Below, in pieces: positions 27,721 to 36,459 of a DNA stretch of 64,000 nucleotides. Made by a program: the position numbers and the translations under genes. Positions within the stretch are counted from its first letter, which is position 1, and the number at the start of each line of letters is the position of its first letter. Location: positions 1,116,001-1,180,000 of the forward strand of contig NZ_CP021780.1 in the NCBI RefSeq assembly GCF_002192415.1, written 5' to 3'. The notes under the pieces were generated by a model that was not told the origin of the DNA, made no database searches, and saw nothing but the letters and a program-made list of their open reading frames with translations. The stretch comes from Paenibacillus donghaensis. Lineage in GTDB: Bacteria > Bacillota > Bacilli > Paenibacillales > Paenibacillaceae.

Positions 27721-29452
27721 GTATCTATTTAACATATCCGGTGGCAACCCGAGGAACTTATGGTCTGCTGCTGTAGCGGCAATCCTGGATGGTATTGCCA
27801 AAGTTATTCCAGCAGCGCTGCTCGTCGATCTTTTTAATAGCATTTATAGATCTTTTGCAGAGCCGGCAGTTGCGCTCAATACTGCAAGGATGTGGATCGT
27901 CAGCATCATTCTTTTGCTGTGGATGGCAGTAGAATATGCAGCTTATGCTTCGCTCTATGATAAAACCTATAAGGCAGCCTACAGTTTGGCTGCTACAGGG
28001 CGTTTATCGCTCGCGGAGCATATTCGTAAATTATCCTTGGGGTTCTTCGGAAAACGCGATCCCGGGGATTTAACCAACCTATTGCTCAGTGATTATGGAC
28101 AAGTTGAGCATACGATATCTCACAATCTTCCCCAACTCATCAGCGCTGTGATGCTGCCGGTTCTGGCACTGCTTGGACTGATTTTTCTGGACTATCGAAT
28201 GGCGTTGGCCATGTTCGCGGCTATTCCACTAGGAGCATTGCTGCTGTGGCTGACTGACTCCATTCAAGCGAGTCTAAGCGAGAAGCATGTCAGAGCCAAA
28301 AATGAAGCAGCCAGCCGACTGCAGGAATATCTGTCCGGGATTCGGGAGATTAAGGCATATAATATGGGCGGACAACGCTTTGAACGGCTGCGCATTGCCT
28401 TTGATAACCTTATGCGAGCCTCCATTCGCCTTGAAGGTGTCATGGGGCCAATGATTATGGGGGCCATGCTGCTGACCCGTTCTGGCTTGACGCTGATGAT
28501 TTGTACCGGAAGCTTTCTGCTTGTCGGTGGAACGCTGTCACTCCCGGTATTTCTGCTATTTCTTCTGATAGGGAGTAAAGTGTTTGAACCCTTGACCGTC
28601 GTGCTGATGAACTATGGAGAATTGCGTTATTCGGCATACAGCGCCCAGCGAATCATGGACGTGCAAGGCGAAGAACCTATGCAGGGTTCGGAGAGCATTC
28701 AGGCTTCCGGTCCCATTATTTTTGACAATGTTACGTTTGGATATGATACCCATATACCTGTGCTGAAGGAGTTGTCATTCCAGATTAAGCCCAAGACCAT
28801 AACGGCATTGGTAGGACCTTCAGGCAGTGGGAAAAGCACCATAACCCGTTTGATTGCAAGATTCTGGGAGGTGGAGCAGGGCCGGATTACTATAGGAGGC
28901 ATCCCTGTCCGGAATGCAGACCCGGAGAAGCTGTTGAAGGATATTTCCATGGTATTTCAGGATGTGTACTTATTTCAGGATACGATCGGCAACAACATTC
29001 GCATTGGAAAAATGGATGCAACTCAGGAAGAGATTGAGGATGCGGCGAGCCGTGCCTGCTGTCACGAATTTATTGCTAGTCTACCACAGGGATATGATAC
29101 CCCTGTAGGAGAAGGCGGTTCCACACTGTCAGGCGGAGAAAAGCAGCGTATTTCTATCGCCCGCGCATTGCTCAAAAATGCTTCCATTGTGCTCTTGGAT
29201 GAAGCAACGGCTTCGCTAGATCCAGAAAATGAAGCAGCTGTGCAACAAGCGATCAACGAACTGGTCGCAGACAAAACGGTGATCCTTATTGCCCACCGCC
29301 TAAAGACAATACAGAATGCCGATAATATTGTTGTGCTCGACCAGGGAAAGCTTGTTGAAGAAGGGACGCATGATCTGCTGATAAGCAAAAAGGGTCTGTA
29401 CGCCCATTTATGGAGCCTGCAGCAGGACTCGGACGGATGGAGATTAAAATGA
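27713..29452 (+). CDS. ABC half-transporter of exporter fold, YbtP/YbtQ-like, second of a pair
   Basis: The 579-residue protein has the same layout as its neighbour: six membrane helices, Walker A GPSGSGKST, signature LSGGEKQR, Walker B IVLLDEATASLDPE. The TTG at 27713 is taken as start because AAAGGAGG lies 9 bases before it, inside the 3' end of the previous gene. An open frame extends further upstream but has no ribosome site. The eight-base overlap indicates coupled synthesis of a heterodimer. Confidence 0.85.
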   Translation: MNKYLFNISGGNPRNLWSAAVAAILDGIAKVIPAALLVDLFNSIYRSFAEPAVALNTARMWIVSIILLLWMAVEYAAYASLYDKTYKAAYSLAATGRLSLAEHIRKLSLGFFGKRDPGDLTNLLLSDYGQVEHTISHNLPQLISAVMLPVLALLGLIFLDYRMALAMFAAIPLGALLLWLTDSIQASLSEKHVRAKNEAASRLQEYLSGIREIKAYNMGGQRFERLRIAFDNLMRASIRLEGVMGPMIMGAMLLTRSGLTLMICTGSFLLVGGTLSLPVFLLFLLIGSKVFEPLTVVLMNYGELRYSAYSAQRIMDVQGEEPMQGSESIQASGPIIFDNVTFGYDTHIPVLKELSFQIKPKTITALVGPSGSGKSTITRLIARFWEVEQGRITIGGIPVRNADPEKLLKDISMVFQDVYLFQDTIGNNIRIGKMDATQEEIEDAASRACCHEFIASLPQGYDTPVGEGGSTLSGGEKQRISIARALLKNASIVLLDEATASLDPENEAAVQQAINELVADKTVILIAHRLKTIQNADNIVVLDQGKLVEEGTHDLLISKKGLYAHLWSLQQDSDGWRLK

Positions 29453-30147
29453 TAAGACCACGTATCGAATTTGATCCTCGCTCCCAGCTGCTAATGGTGC
29501 TCCTTACCAGCTTGGCCGTTTTTTTGGCGGATTTAAGCAGTCTGCCATGGATTATTGGTTTTATGGCGGTCTATCTGGTAATACAGGGAATTTACAAGCA
29601 AACCGTTCTATATCTAATCTTGGTACTGCTGCTGTATTTGCTTCAAGGCTGGATCTCCCAGGTGGAACTGGAAATGATTAGGTTCTTAGGGTTTATCACT
29701 TTTTTAGGGTTGCGGTTTATACCCGTATTTATGGCCACTCTTTCACTTGGCAGGGTCCCATCCGGCAAACTGATGGCGGCACTGCAGAAGTTAAGACTGC
29801 CTATGGGGATTCTTATTGCGATAACGGTAAGCTCACGATTTATACCTGTGCTGAAGCGTGAGTATGAAGCTATTCAGGTATCAGCCAAATTAAGAGGAAT
29901 ATCCATTACCTCACCAAGAAATTGGCTGCGTCCCCTTCGCACATTTGAGTATACTATCGTTCCTCTTTTGATGAGAAGCTTGAAAATCTCCGATGAACTG
30001 GCGGCTTCGGCAACAACAAAAGGCATAGATTTTCCGGGCAAAAAAACGAGTATCTATACCATCGCCTTCAAAGGAAGGGATATGGCTGTGCTGATTGCTT
30101 ATGCCGGCTGGCTGATTGTGGTATTTCGATTTGGGGGTGCTAGATGA
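29449..30147 (+). CDS. ECF transporter T component
   Basis: This 232-residue membrane protein is of the CbiQ/EcfT family. It starts RPRIEFDPRSQLLMVLLTSL and carries the coupling helices with AKLRGI and ATTKGI, matching the two A-R-G signature motifs that contact the ATPases. The ATG at 29449 overlaps the previous stop (ATGA). It couples the double ATPase to the S component at 25261. Confidence 0.85.
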   Translation: MIRPRIEFDPRSQLLMVLLTSLAVFLADLSSLPWIIGFMAVYLVIQGIYKQTVLYLILVLLLYLLQGWISQVELEMIRFLGFITFLGLRFIPVFMATLSLGRVPSGKLMAALQKLRLPMGILIAITVSSRFIPVLKREYEAIQVSAKLRGISITSPRNWLRPLRTFEYTIVPLLMRSLKISDELAASATTKGIDFPGKKTSIYTIAFKGRDMAVLIAYAGWLIVVFRFGGAR

Positions 30148-31646
30148 CGAGGCGGAAGAAAGCGATTGTGAAGCTCAGCAATGTCTCTTTCCAATATGAT
30201 GATTCCTATGAACAGCTGAAGAACATTAATCTGACTCTTTACGAGGGGGAGTGTGTCGTGGTTACCGGGCCATCCGGAAGCGGTAAAACAACTCTTACCC
30301 GGTTGATCAATGGGTTAATTCCAAATTTTTACGAAGGACGACTTACCGGGACTGTGGTTTTGAAGGATATGAATGTAAATGCCGTGGAGCCCTGGGATTT
30401 TGGTAGAATCGTAGGAAGTGTGTTCCAGGACTCCAGAAGCCAGTTTTTTGCCTCTATTGTACAGGACGAAATAGCCTTTAGCGCAGAAAACTATGGAATG
30501 GAGCCGGACCGTATTCGCGAACGTGTTGCAAGCTTGGGCGAAGAAATCCGTTTGTCCCATCTATTGAAGGCGCAAGTCCATCAATTGTCCAGCGGAGAGA
30601 AGCAAAAGGTAGCAGTTGCCTCTGCGCGAATGGCAGACCCTGAGCTTTTTGTCATGGATGAGCCTTCGGCAAATTTGGATATGGTAGCGACCAAGGAATT
30701 GGCCGGCAGTCTGGCCACGCTGAAGCAGAACGGGAAAACGATCCTCATAGCCGAGCACAGGCTATATTATTTGCTGCCGATTGCAGATCGGATCATTTAT
30801 ATGAGCCAGGGAGAAATTGCTGCTGAATGGACACCCCAAGAGCTTCTGGCCCTTAAAACGCAGCAATTAATCTCCTACGGATTAAGATCACCTATTGTTA
30901 AAGGCTATTTACCTGCAGCGGAAGCCGAAAAAGACAAGGGAGATGAATGTGTAGTACTGGACAATCTAACGATCTCACCCGGAAGATTCAAGCATGCTGT
31001 ATTGGAGGATGTAAGCTTTTCCCTGCGAAAAGGAGAGGTTGTCGCCATTACAGGAGCAAATGGAGTGGGGAAAACTACATTGGCCCGCACCTTATGCGGA
31101 TTGATAAGGGAACGGAAAGGCTCTATTCAAATTGACGGGGAGAACACAACGGCGAAGCAACGTCTGGGAAAAATATGGTTTGTGATGCAGGACAGCGACT
31201 ATCAATTATTCTCAGACAGTGTGATGAATGAACTGATGTTGTCCCATGAGCAAGAAGAAACAGCTTTCGGTCGGGCCGAGATTTTATTGAAAGAGCTGGA
31301 TTTATGGAGCTTTCGTGAGCATCATCCGGCGGCTTTATCAGGTGGTCAGAAACAGCGTTTGACCTTTGCCGTTGGTCTCATGAATCAGCCCGACATTCTG
31401 ATTCTGGATGAGCCAACCTCCGGATTGGACGGGGAAAATCTGCGCCGTGTGATCAAGCTGATCCGGAAGATGGCTGACACTGGCGTGACAGTGCTGCTGA
31501 TTACGCATGATTACGAATTAGTATACGGCGCCTGCGAAAGATTGCTTTTTTTCCAGAATAGAAGGCTTCAGAATGAACTGCTTGTCAATGAAGAAAATAT
31601 CTCCGCCATTATAGAGCTAATGGAAACGTTGGATGCAGGATCATGA
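30144..31646 (+). CDS. ECF transporter double ATPase (fused A and A')
   Basis: The 500-residue protein contains two ECF-type ATPase domains. Domain 1 has Walker A GPSGSGKTT, Q-loop FQDSRSQFF, signature LSSGEKQK and Walker B LFVMDEPS. Domain 2 has Walker A GANGVGKTT, signature LSGGQKQR and Walker B ILILDEPT. It ends the Fur-controlled operon and overlaps the T-component gene by four bases. A minus-strand gene converges 27 bp later. Confidence 0.9.
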   Translation: MTRRKKAIVKLSNVSFQYDDSYEQLKNINLTLYEGECVVVTGPSGSGKTTLTRLINGLIPNFYEGRLTGTVVLKDMNVNAVEPWDFGRIVGSVFQDSRSQFFASIVQDEIAFSAENYGMEPDRIRERVASLGEEIRLSHLLKAQVHQLSSGEKQKVAVASARMADPELFVMDEPSANLDMVATKELAGSLATLKQNGKTILIAEHRLYYLLPIADRIIYMSQGEIAAEWTPQELLALKTQQLISYGLRSPIVKGYLPAAEAEKDKGDECVVLDNLTISPGRFKHAVLEDVSFSLRKGEVVAITGANGVGKTTLARTLCGLIRERKGSIQIDGENTTAKQRLGKIWFVMQDSDYQLFSDSVMNELMLSHEQEETAFGRAEILLKELDLWSFREHHPAALSGGQKQRLTFAVGLMNQPDILILDEPTSGLDGENLRRVIKLIRKMADTGVTVLLITHDYELVYGACERLLFFQNRRLQNELLVNEENISAIIELMETLDAGS

Positions 31647-31673
31647 AGCGAGCGGAATTTGATGGAAATGGAT

Positions 31674-32660
31674 TCAGAGAAGCACTTTACCTATCAAAAC
31701 CGAACCAATGAACACAGTACAGAAAATGAGGAAGAACAGCAATATAGCAAATTTGGTTTTGAACAGGGACAACAGCATCAAAGCATTTTTGAAATCAAGC
31801 ATCGGGCCAAATACCATAAAGGCCAGCAATGCTCCTGCAGGAAAAGAATGAACGAAAGTGGAAGCTACAAAGGCATCCGACGTGGAGCACAGAGAGAGTA
31901 TAAAGGCGAGTCCCATCATGAATAGATACGAACCAACCGGCTTATTCCCAATTGTAGCTAAACTATCGGAGCTCATGAATGTTTGAATGCAGGCAGTAAG
32001 TAGACATCCGGTAATAAGATATTTTCCCATTTCAAAAAATTCGTCAGCGGCATGTACGAATAAGGCGGCAAATTTGCCACCACGGGTTACGTGTGCATCA
32101 CTAGTCCCATTCCTAATGGAAAGGCGTAATGGAGACTCTCTGACAGTAGCCCATACCAGCAAACCGATGCATATGGAAACGGCAAAAGCCAGGGCCATTC
32201 TGCTGTAGGCTATTTCTGAACGTGTTCGAAAGGCAGTGAAGGTTGCACTGTAAACGACAGGATTCAGAATCGGTCCTGACAGAATGAATGCAACGGCAAC
32301 ATGAAGTGGCATTCCCTTACGCAGCAACCTCCGGACGAGGGGTATCATGCCACATTCACATACTGAAAAGATAATTCCGAGTAGACAGCCAAGTAATATC
32401 GCTGGTAGGGGGGCTCGCGGGATCCACCGGGTAATGAGAGAATCAGGAACATACACATTCAAGAAGGAGGAGAGTAGAGAACCTGCAAGAACGAATGGTA
32501 ATGCCTCAAGCAATATACCCATAAAACGGCTTTTAAATGTATTCAAATAGATGTTGTTTATCAGATGATTACTATGTGGAATCCACAAAACTGCGCAGAC
32601 AACAAGAAACGAAATGGGTAAGAGTAGTGGGAGAATCTTAAGTGGTGATATACGGATCAT
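31674..32660 (-). CDS. COG0701-family membrane permease (YcgR-like)
   Basis: The 328-residue protein has eight or more membrane segments with the two CEC/C-S motifs of COG0701 permeases: SVCECGMIPLVRRLL near residue 105 and SLCSTSDAFVASTF near residue 265. The ATG at 32660 is preferred because GGAGGAAG lies 6 bases ahead; the ATG at 32675 lacks a site. The family pairs with TIGR03943 proteins, and that partner lies at 17767-18681. It is divergent from a Zur-boxed region, and a weaker Zur-like site lies 44 bp upstream of its start. The transported substrate is unproven. Confidence 0.85.
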   Translation of the reverse strand: MIRISPLKILPLLLPISFLVVCAVLWIPHSNHLINNIYLNTFKSRFMGILLEALPFVLAGSLLSSFLNVYVPDSLITRWIPRAPLPAILLGCLLGIIFSVCECGMIPLVRRLLRKGMPLHVAVAFILSGPILNPVVYSATFTAFRTRSEIAYSRMALAFAVSICIGLLVWATVRESPLRLSIRNGTSDAHVTRGGKFAALFVHAADEFFEMGKYLITGCLLTACIQTFMSSDSLATIGNKPVGSYLFMMGLAFILSLCSTSDAFVASTFVHSFPAGALLAFMVFGPMLDFKNALMLLSLFKTKFAILLFFLIFCTVFIGSVLIGKVLL

Positions 32661-32703
32661 GTTATCTTCCTCCATGCTTTCATATTTTCATATTTTTATT
32701 TAT

Positions 32704-32718
32704 ACGTAACTGTAACGA
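32704..32718. promoter_or_regulatory. Possible Zur-like site upstream of the COG0701 permease
   Basis: ACGTAACTGTAACGA matches the Zur core at about 10 of 14 positions. It is proposed only because of the surrounding Zur sites. Confidence 0.35.
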
Positions 32719-32796
32719 TTAAAAGAACTCATTGGAGCATTAGACTTTTGAATAGCGAGGTTGACACTTGAAATGGCAAGATGTAGAATGAATAAA

Positions 32797-32811
32797 TCGT
32801 AATAATTACGA
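32797..32811. promoter_or_regulatory. Perfect Zur box
   Basis: TCGTAATAATTACGA is an exact match to the Bacillus Zur operator core and is flanked by the usual A/T-rich ends (AAA before it). It lies upstream of the znuC remnant and rpsN2. Confidence 0.85.
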
Positions 32812-32832
32812 ATAAATAGGAGTTGAACCCAT

Positions 32833-33286
32833 TGAGAGTAACGGTAGTGGATTGGCCGGTTGAAGATTTTGCGACTGCAAACGGGTAACCGTGGGAGAAT
32901 TTATTAGTATTACAGGTTCCAATGGTGCGGCCAAGTCAACCTTATTAAAATTGATGCTTGGCTTAATTAAGCCTTGGAGGGGATCCATTCAATTCAATCA
33001 TGTGCTTAGTGACGGGACCAAGGCTACTGTCGGCTATGTCCCTCAGCAAGTGGCTTCTTTTAATGCGGGATTTCCCAGCAAGGTGATTGAACTGGTGCGT
33101 TCCGGGTGCTATTCGGAATTAGGATTGTTCAGACGCTTTACATCCCGGCATGAACATATTGTAGAGCGAAGTTTGAAACAGGTGGATATGTGGGAATACC
33201 GCAATCGTAAGATTGGAGAACTATCGGGGGGGCAGAAGTATATGTGGGGAATGTTCCGAAAAAAAGCTATGGCAGATAATAAATGA
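32833..33286 (+). pseudogene. Remnant of a zinc ABC transporter ATPase (znuC/adcC), possibly fused to other remnants
   Basis: From 32891 the frame reads GEFISITGSNGAAKST (Walker A of the AdcC/ZnuC type), GYVPQQVASFNAGFPSKVIE, LVRSGCYSELGLFRR, MWEYRNRKIGELSGGQ. It then switches after the signature into an unrelated 15-residue tail. Walker B, the D-loop and the H-loop are missing, and no N-terminal strand precedes residue 1 because of an in-frame stop at 32861. Another frame from 32833 reads RVTVVDWPVEDFATANG, which faintly resembles part of a CobW-type metallochaperone. The locus looks like a deletion-scarred zinc operon. The protein could not be a working ATPase. Confidence 0.7.
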
Positions 33287-33323
33287 TGCCCAAAAAAATA
33301 ATAACTAAAGGTGGTAATAGATC

Positions 33324-33593
33324 ATGGCTAAAAAGTCAAAAGTGGTAAAAGAACTAAAAAGACAAGCGATTGTAGAAAAGTATGCCCAAAAGCGTAAGGA
33401 ACTTAAAGAAAATGGGGATTATGCAGCTCTGCAGAAACTCCCCCGTGACTCTTCACCAACCAGACTTCACAATCGTTGCGCTATTTCGGGTAGACCAAGA
33501 GGTTATATTGGAAAGTTCAAGGTATCTCGTATTGTGTTCCGTGAATTAGCCCATAAAGGGCAGATTCCTGGGATCACGAAATCTAGTTGGTAA
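33324..33593 (+). CDS. rpsN2: 30S ribosomal protein S14, zinc-independent paralogue
   Basis: The 89-residue protein starts [14 protein letters not shown] and has [20 protein letters not shown] and a [11 protein letters not shown] end. These are S14 features of the long, C-minus form without the two CxxC pairs of the zinc-binding form. In Bacillus such paralogues (RpsNB/YhzA) are repressed by Zur and replace the zinc-bearing S14 when zinc is scarce. AGGTGG stands before the ATG. The perfect Zur box upstream (32797) with no other intact gene between fits that control. Confidence 0.93.
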   Translation: MAKKSKVVKELKRQAIVEKYAQKRKELKENGDYAALQKLPRDSSPTRLHNRCAISGRPRGYIGKFKVSRIVFRELAHKGQIPGITKSSW

Positions 33594-33621
33594 AGTGAAT
33601 GGGACTGCCCAGAAGCAGAAG

Positions 33622-33659
33622 AAACAATCCCGATGTCCGTAAGGAACCCGGGATTGTTT
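33622..33659. terminator. Stem-loop after rpsN2
   Basis: Perfect 11-bp arms AAACAATCCCG (33622-33632) and CGGGATTGTTT (33649-33659) lie between the convergent rpsN2 and PTS IIA genes. The T run is weak. Confidence 0.6.
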
Positions 33660-33676
33660 GGCTTTCCTTGTAAATA

Positions 33677-34159
33677 TTAGTTGTGGTAGTGTATTCGCAG
33701 GATTGCTTCTCCTTCAAGCGGTTCCACGCTCTGTACACACTCTTGCCCCGCAGGAACAACGATGGGAGTAATTATGGAATAGCCTGCCCGACAAATCGTA
33801 TCCATATCAAATTCAAGCAAAAGTTGCCCTTTCTTCACCTTTTCGCCACTGCGTACATGCGCTTTGAATCCCTCGCCTTTGAGCGCTACGGTATTCATAC
33901 CAACATGAATTAAAACCTGGGTTCCGGAGGTGTGCTCAATCAAGATGGCATGCTTGCTCTTCTCCATGATGTGGGCAATGATGCCGTCAAAAGGAGCTGT
34001 AACTTTACCGAGGTCGGGAAGAATGGCAAATCCCTCACCCATAGCTTTACTGGAAAATGCTTCATCCTCAACTTCTTCAAGAGGTATTATTTTTCCTGAT
34101 AGGGGTGGCAGAAGATCAAGATACGAAGGCGCTGCAGTTTTTTTCTTACGTCCAAACAT
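33677..34159 (-). CDS. crr: PTS glucose-type IIA protein
   Basis: The 160-residue cytosolic phosphocarrier is of the Glc IIA family. The active histidine is H85 in VLIHVGMNTV, with the companion H70 or H76 in KHAILIEHTSG. The start MFGRKKK at 34159 is chosen for GGAGGG at 8 bases. It receives phosphate from HPr and passes it to a IIB domain. The IIBC permease at 36460 lacks its own IIA domain, so this gene probably serves it. The GntR regulator lies divergently upstream. Confidence 0.92.
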   Translation of the reverse strand: MFGRKKKTAAPSYLDLLPPLSGKIIPLEEVEDEAFSSKAMGEGFAILPDLGKVTAPFDGIIAHIMEKSKHAILIEHTSGTQVLIHVGMNTVALKGEGFKAHVRSGEKVKKGQLLLEFDMDTICRAGYSIITPIVVPAGQECVQSVEPLEGEAILRIHYHN

Positions 34160-34278
34160 TTGAGTTTCCCTCCTGAATAACAAATTAATAAGTTATAAAA
34201 AGAATAAATGAATAAGCAAGCGGAACGGTATGTTACAATATCAACTGTATACCCGAATACCATTTGGAGGTTCCGTTA

Positions 34279-34986
34279 ATGAATAAAAAGGAATTTATCA
34301 TAAACGATTTATTGAGCAAAATATACCAAAATCATTTTCGGGATGGGAAACTTCCAACAGAGAGAGAGCTGGCGGCACTATACAGAGTTTCAAGATACAC
34401 GATTCAAGAATCGATCAAAAAGCTGAAAAATATAGGAATGGTTAAAGTCGTTCAAGGTTCGGGCATTTTTATTAACAAAAATCTGCAAGCAAGCCCGTTG
34501 ATTTATAATTCTTTAACTGAAAATCCCTACTCAAGTATAAAATCCAAAGTAATCGAACTGCAAAAAGTCCCGGCTGGTACAGAAGACCAACAAATTTTTG
34601 GCGTTACAAGCCAAGATGAAGTATGGGTATATCAAAGATTAAGAATCGTGAATTATCAAACCACGCAGATCGAGTTATCCAGGTTGCCGGTTACACTTTT
34701 CCCAATACTGACGTATCAGGATGCGGAACAATCTATACAGTCGTATGTGAAAAAACATAAATATACCATCTCTCATTATCTGAATACCTATGAGGCCATT
34801 GCGCTTAACCAGCAACAAGCAACACTTTTACAGCAAAAAAGGAAAAGCCCCGCAATGAAAATCTCAAGTCGTGGCATTCTAAATAATGGAACCATTTTTG
34901 AGACCAGCGAGATCATAGCCATTGACTACAGATGTACATACCTGACGGCTTTTAACAATGAACACCATAAAAGAAGGAATCATTGA
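34279..34986 (+). CDS. GntR/HutC-family regulator with UTRA domain
   Basis: The 235-residue regulator has an N-terminal winged helix (KLPTERELAALYRVSRYTIQESIKKLKNIGM) and a UTRA-type effector domain (EVWVYQRLRIVNYQTTQIELSRLP). GGAGG precedes the ATG at 34279. HutC-type regulators usually sense a sugar phosphate or other metabolite. Its position between PTS IIA and the dehydratase and PTS IIBC genes suggests control of this sugar module. A short imperfect dyad, GTATACCCGAATAC, lies close upstream of its ribosome site and may be an operator. Confidence 0.9.
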   Translation: MNKKEFIINDLLSKIYQNHFRDGKLPTERELAALYRVSRYTIQESIKKLKNIGMVKVVQGSGIFINKNLQASPLIYNSLTENPYSSIKSKVIELQKVPAGTEDQQIFGVTSQDEVWVYQRLRIVNYQTTQIELSRLPVTLFPILTYQDAEQSIQSYVKKHKYTISHYLNTYEAIALNQQQATLLQQKRKSPAMKISSRGILNNGTIFETSEIIAIDYRCTYLTAFNNEHHKRRNH

Positions 34987-35003
34987 ATTATTCTTAACCT
35001 GGG

Positions 35004-36203
35004 TTAAGGGGTAATTAGTGTCCCGTCTGGTATTCTCGCTTGGGTCCATTCATGCATCCTGTAAGCAAGAGGGTATCTGCCAGCCATTTGTTCATCGAAT
35101 GTCACACCAATTCCCGGAAGATCGATAGGATAGATATAACCGCATTTAGCATCCACAATTGGAGAAAAGACACTTCGTGTATTCTCCTGAATTGGAATAT
35201 TTTCTTGAATGGCGGCATTGTGCAGGTGAATGTTGAGATGTGTATTGACGGCAATGCCAATAGGAGTTATATCCGACGGAGTATGCCAAGCGATTCTGAC
35301 CCCGAAAGATTCACATAGAGCTCCAAGTTTTAGCGCAGGCGTGATTCCCCCGATTTGAGAGACATGGCAGCGAATAAAATCAATTTGTCTGTTAACAATA
35401 AGGCTCTTCCATTCTAGCGGGTTATTAAATAATTCACCGGTTGCAAGGGCCGTTGAGGTTTGGGAGCGAATTTGGCTTAACCATTCATTCTGATCGGGCG
35501 GCAAGAGGTCCTCTATAAAATAAGGCTTGTAGGGTTCGACTTCTTTTGCAAATTGTACAGCCTGATTAGGAAAAAGCCGTTCATGCACATCGTGCAGAAT
35601 GTGAAATTGGTTGCCATATTTTTGTCTTATCAAAGAAAACATCTTTATTGTTGTCTCCATATACTCGTCTTGATCGTAATACGACCCTTCAGTGGATTGT
35701 TCCGGAGAGTGGAGCTGTGAAGGATTTCCGCCATAAAACCCAAGTTGACAGCGGATATGTTTATATCCTTGTTCCAGAATACGGTCAATCTCTTCATATA
35801 ATCCCTCAATAGTATCTGCGACCGCATGAGTATATGCGGGAATTGCGTCTCTTGATTTCCCTCCAAACAGCTGGTACAAGGGCATACCAGCAATTTGCCC
35901 TTTAATATCCCACAATGCCATATCCACCCCTGAAATAGCATTATTTATCACTGGCCCATTACGCCAATATGAATTGACCATCATCATATGCCATAAGTCC
36001 TCAATATGGTTGGCGTCTTTCCCCACTAGTATGGGTCTGAGGTACTCCTCCACTATGACCTGAACCGCTTTGGGACGTTGTTGAAAGGTAGCGCAACCAT
36101 ATCCGGTTATATTTCTGTTTGTAGTTACCTTGACGACCACCAAATTGTGCCGATCTGGCTTAAGTACAAAACACTCCACGTCTGTAATGATGGAAGGGAT
36201 CAT
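35004..36203 (-). CDS. RspA/mannonate-dehydratase-like enolase superfamily enzyme
   Basis: This 399-residue enzyme belongs to the mandelate-racemase group of the enolase superfamily, closest by eye to ManD/RspA. Visible features are [16 protein letters not shown], the ManD loop [11 protein letters not shown], metal ligands in [18 protein letters not shown] and ATGELFNNP, and [11 protein letters not shown]. Such enzymes dehydrate sugar acids such as D-mannonate or D-gluconate, though many family members have little activity. The ATG at 36203 has AGAGGA upstream. It is divergent from the PTS IIBC gene. The substrate cannot be assigned from sequence. Confidence 0.82.
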   Translation of the reverse strand: MIPSIITDVECFVLKPDRHNLVVVKVTTNRNITGYGCATFQQRPKAVQVIVEEYLRPILVGKDANHIEDLWHMMMVNSYWRNGPVINNAISGVDMALWDIKGQIAGMPLYQLFGGKSRDAIPAYTHAVADTIEGLYEEIDRILEQGYKHIRCQLGFYGGNPSQLHSPEQSTEGSYYDQDEYMETTIKMFSLIRQKYGNQFHILHDVHERLFPNQAVQFAKEVEPYKPYFIEDLLPPDQNEWLSQIRSQTSTALATGELFNNPLEWKSLIVNRQIDFIRCHVSQIGGITPALKLGALCESFGVRIAWHTPSDITPIGIAVNTHLNIHLHNAAIQENIPIQENTRSVFSPIVDAKCGYIYPIDLPGIGVTFDEQMAGRYPLAYRMHEWTQARIPDGTLITP

Positions 36204-36330
36204 ATTATTCCTCTTTTCTGTAAATTCTAAAACCATTTAATCATGTTTAATTCGGAGAATCAATTTGGTCGGCAAAACACACCCATACACAATAATTATC
36301 AGTCCAATTTTATAGGTTTTATTTAAAAAA

Positions 36331-36353
36331 CCTTGTTAAATCAAGGCTTTTTT
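36331..36353. terminator. Terminator-shaped hairpin inside a divergent promoter region
   Basis: CCTTG (36331-36335) pairs with CAAGG (36342-36346), with A6 on one side and T6 on the other. It lies between divergent genes, where a terminator is not expected. It may be a leader attenuator for one of them. Confidence 0.5.
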
Positions 36354-36459
36354 GATAGTTAGGATTGATTTTGGACTGCTTTAATTCAAAGATGCTTTGT
36401 GATACTATTCAGCTTGTAAACGTAACCAACATTCATTTCTTAGGATAGGAGAATTTCGG

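Noticed and set aside
25885..29452. Ordinary multidrug exporter pair
   Set aside because: Exporter fold is clear, but the Fur box, AraC neighbour, ECF partners and the Walker B variant favour siderophore import. Export is kept only as an alternative.
32833..33286. Functional zinc ABC ATPase
   Set aside because: Walker B, D-loop and H-loop are absent and the 5' part is out of frame, so it is treated as a remnant.
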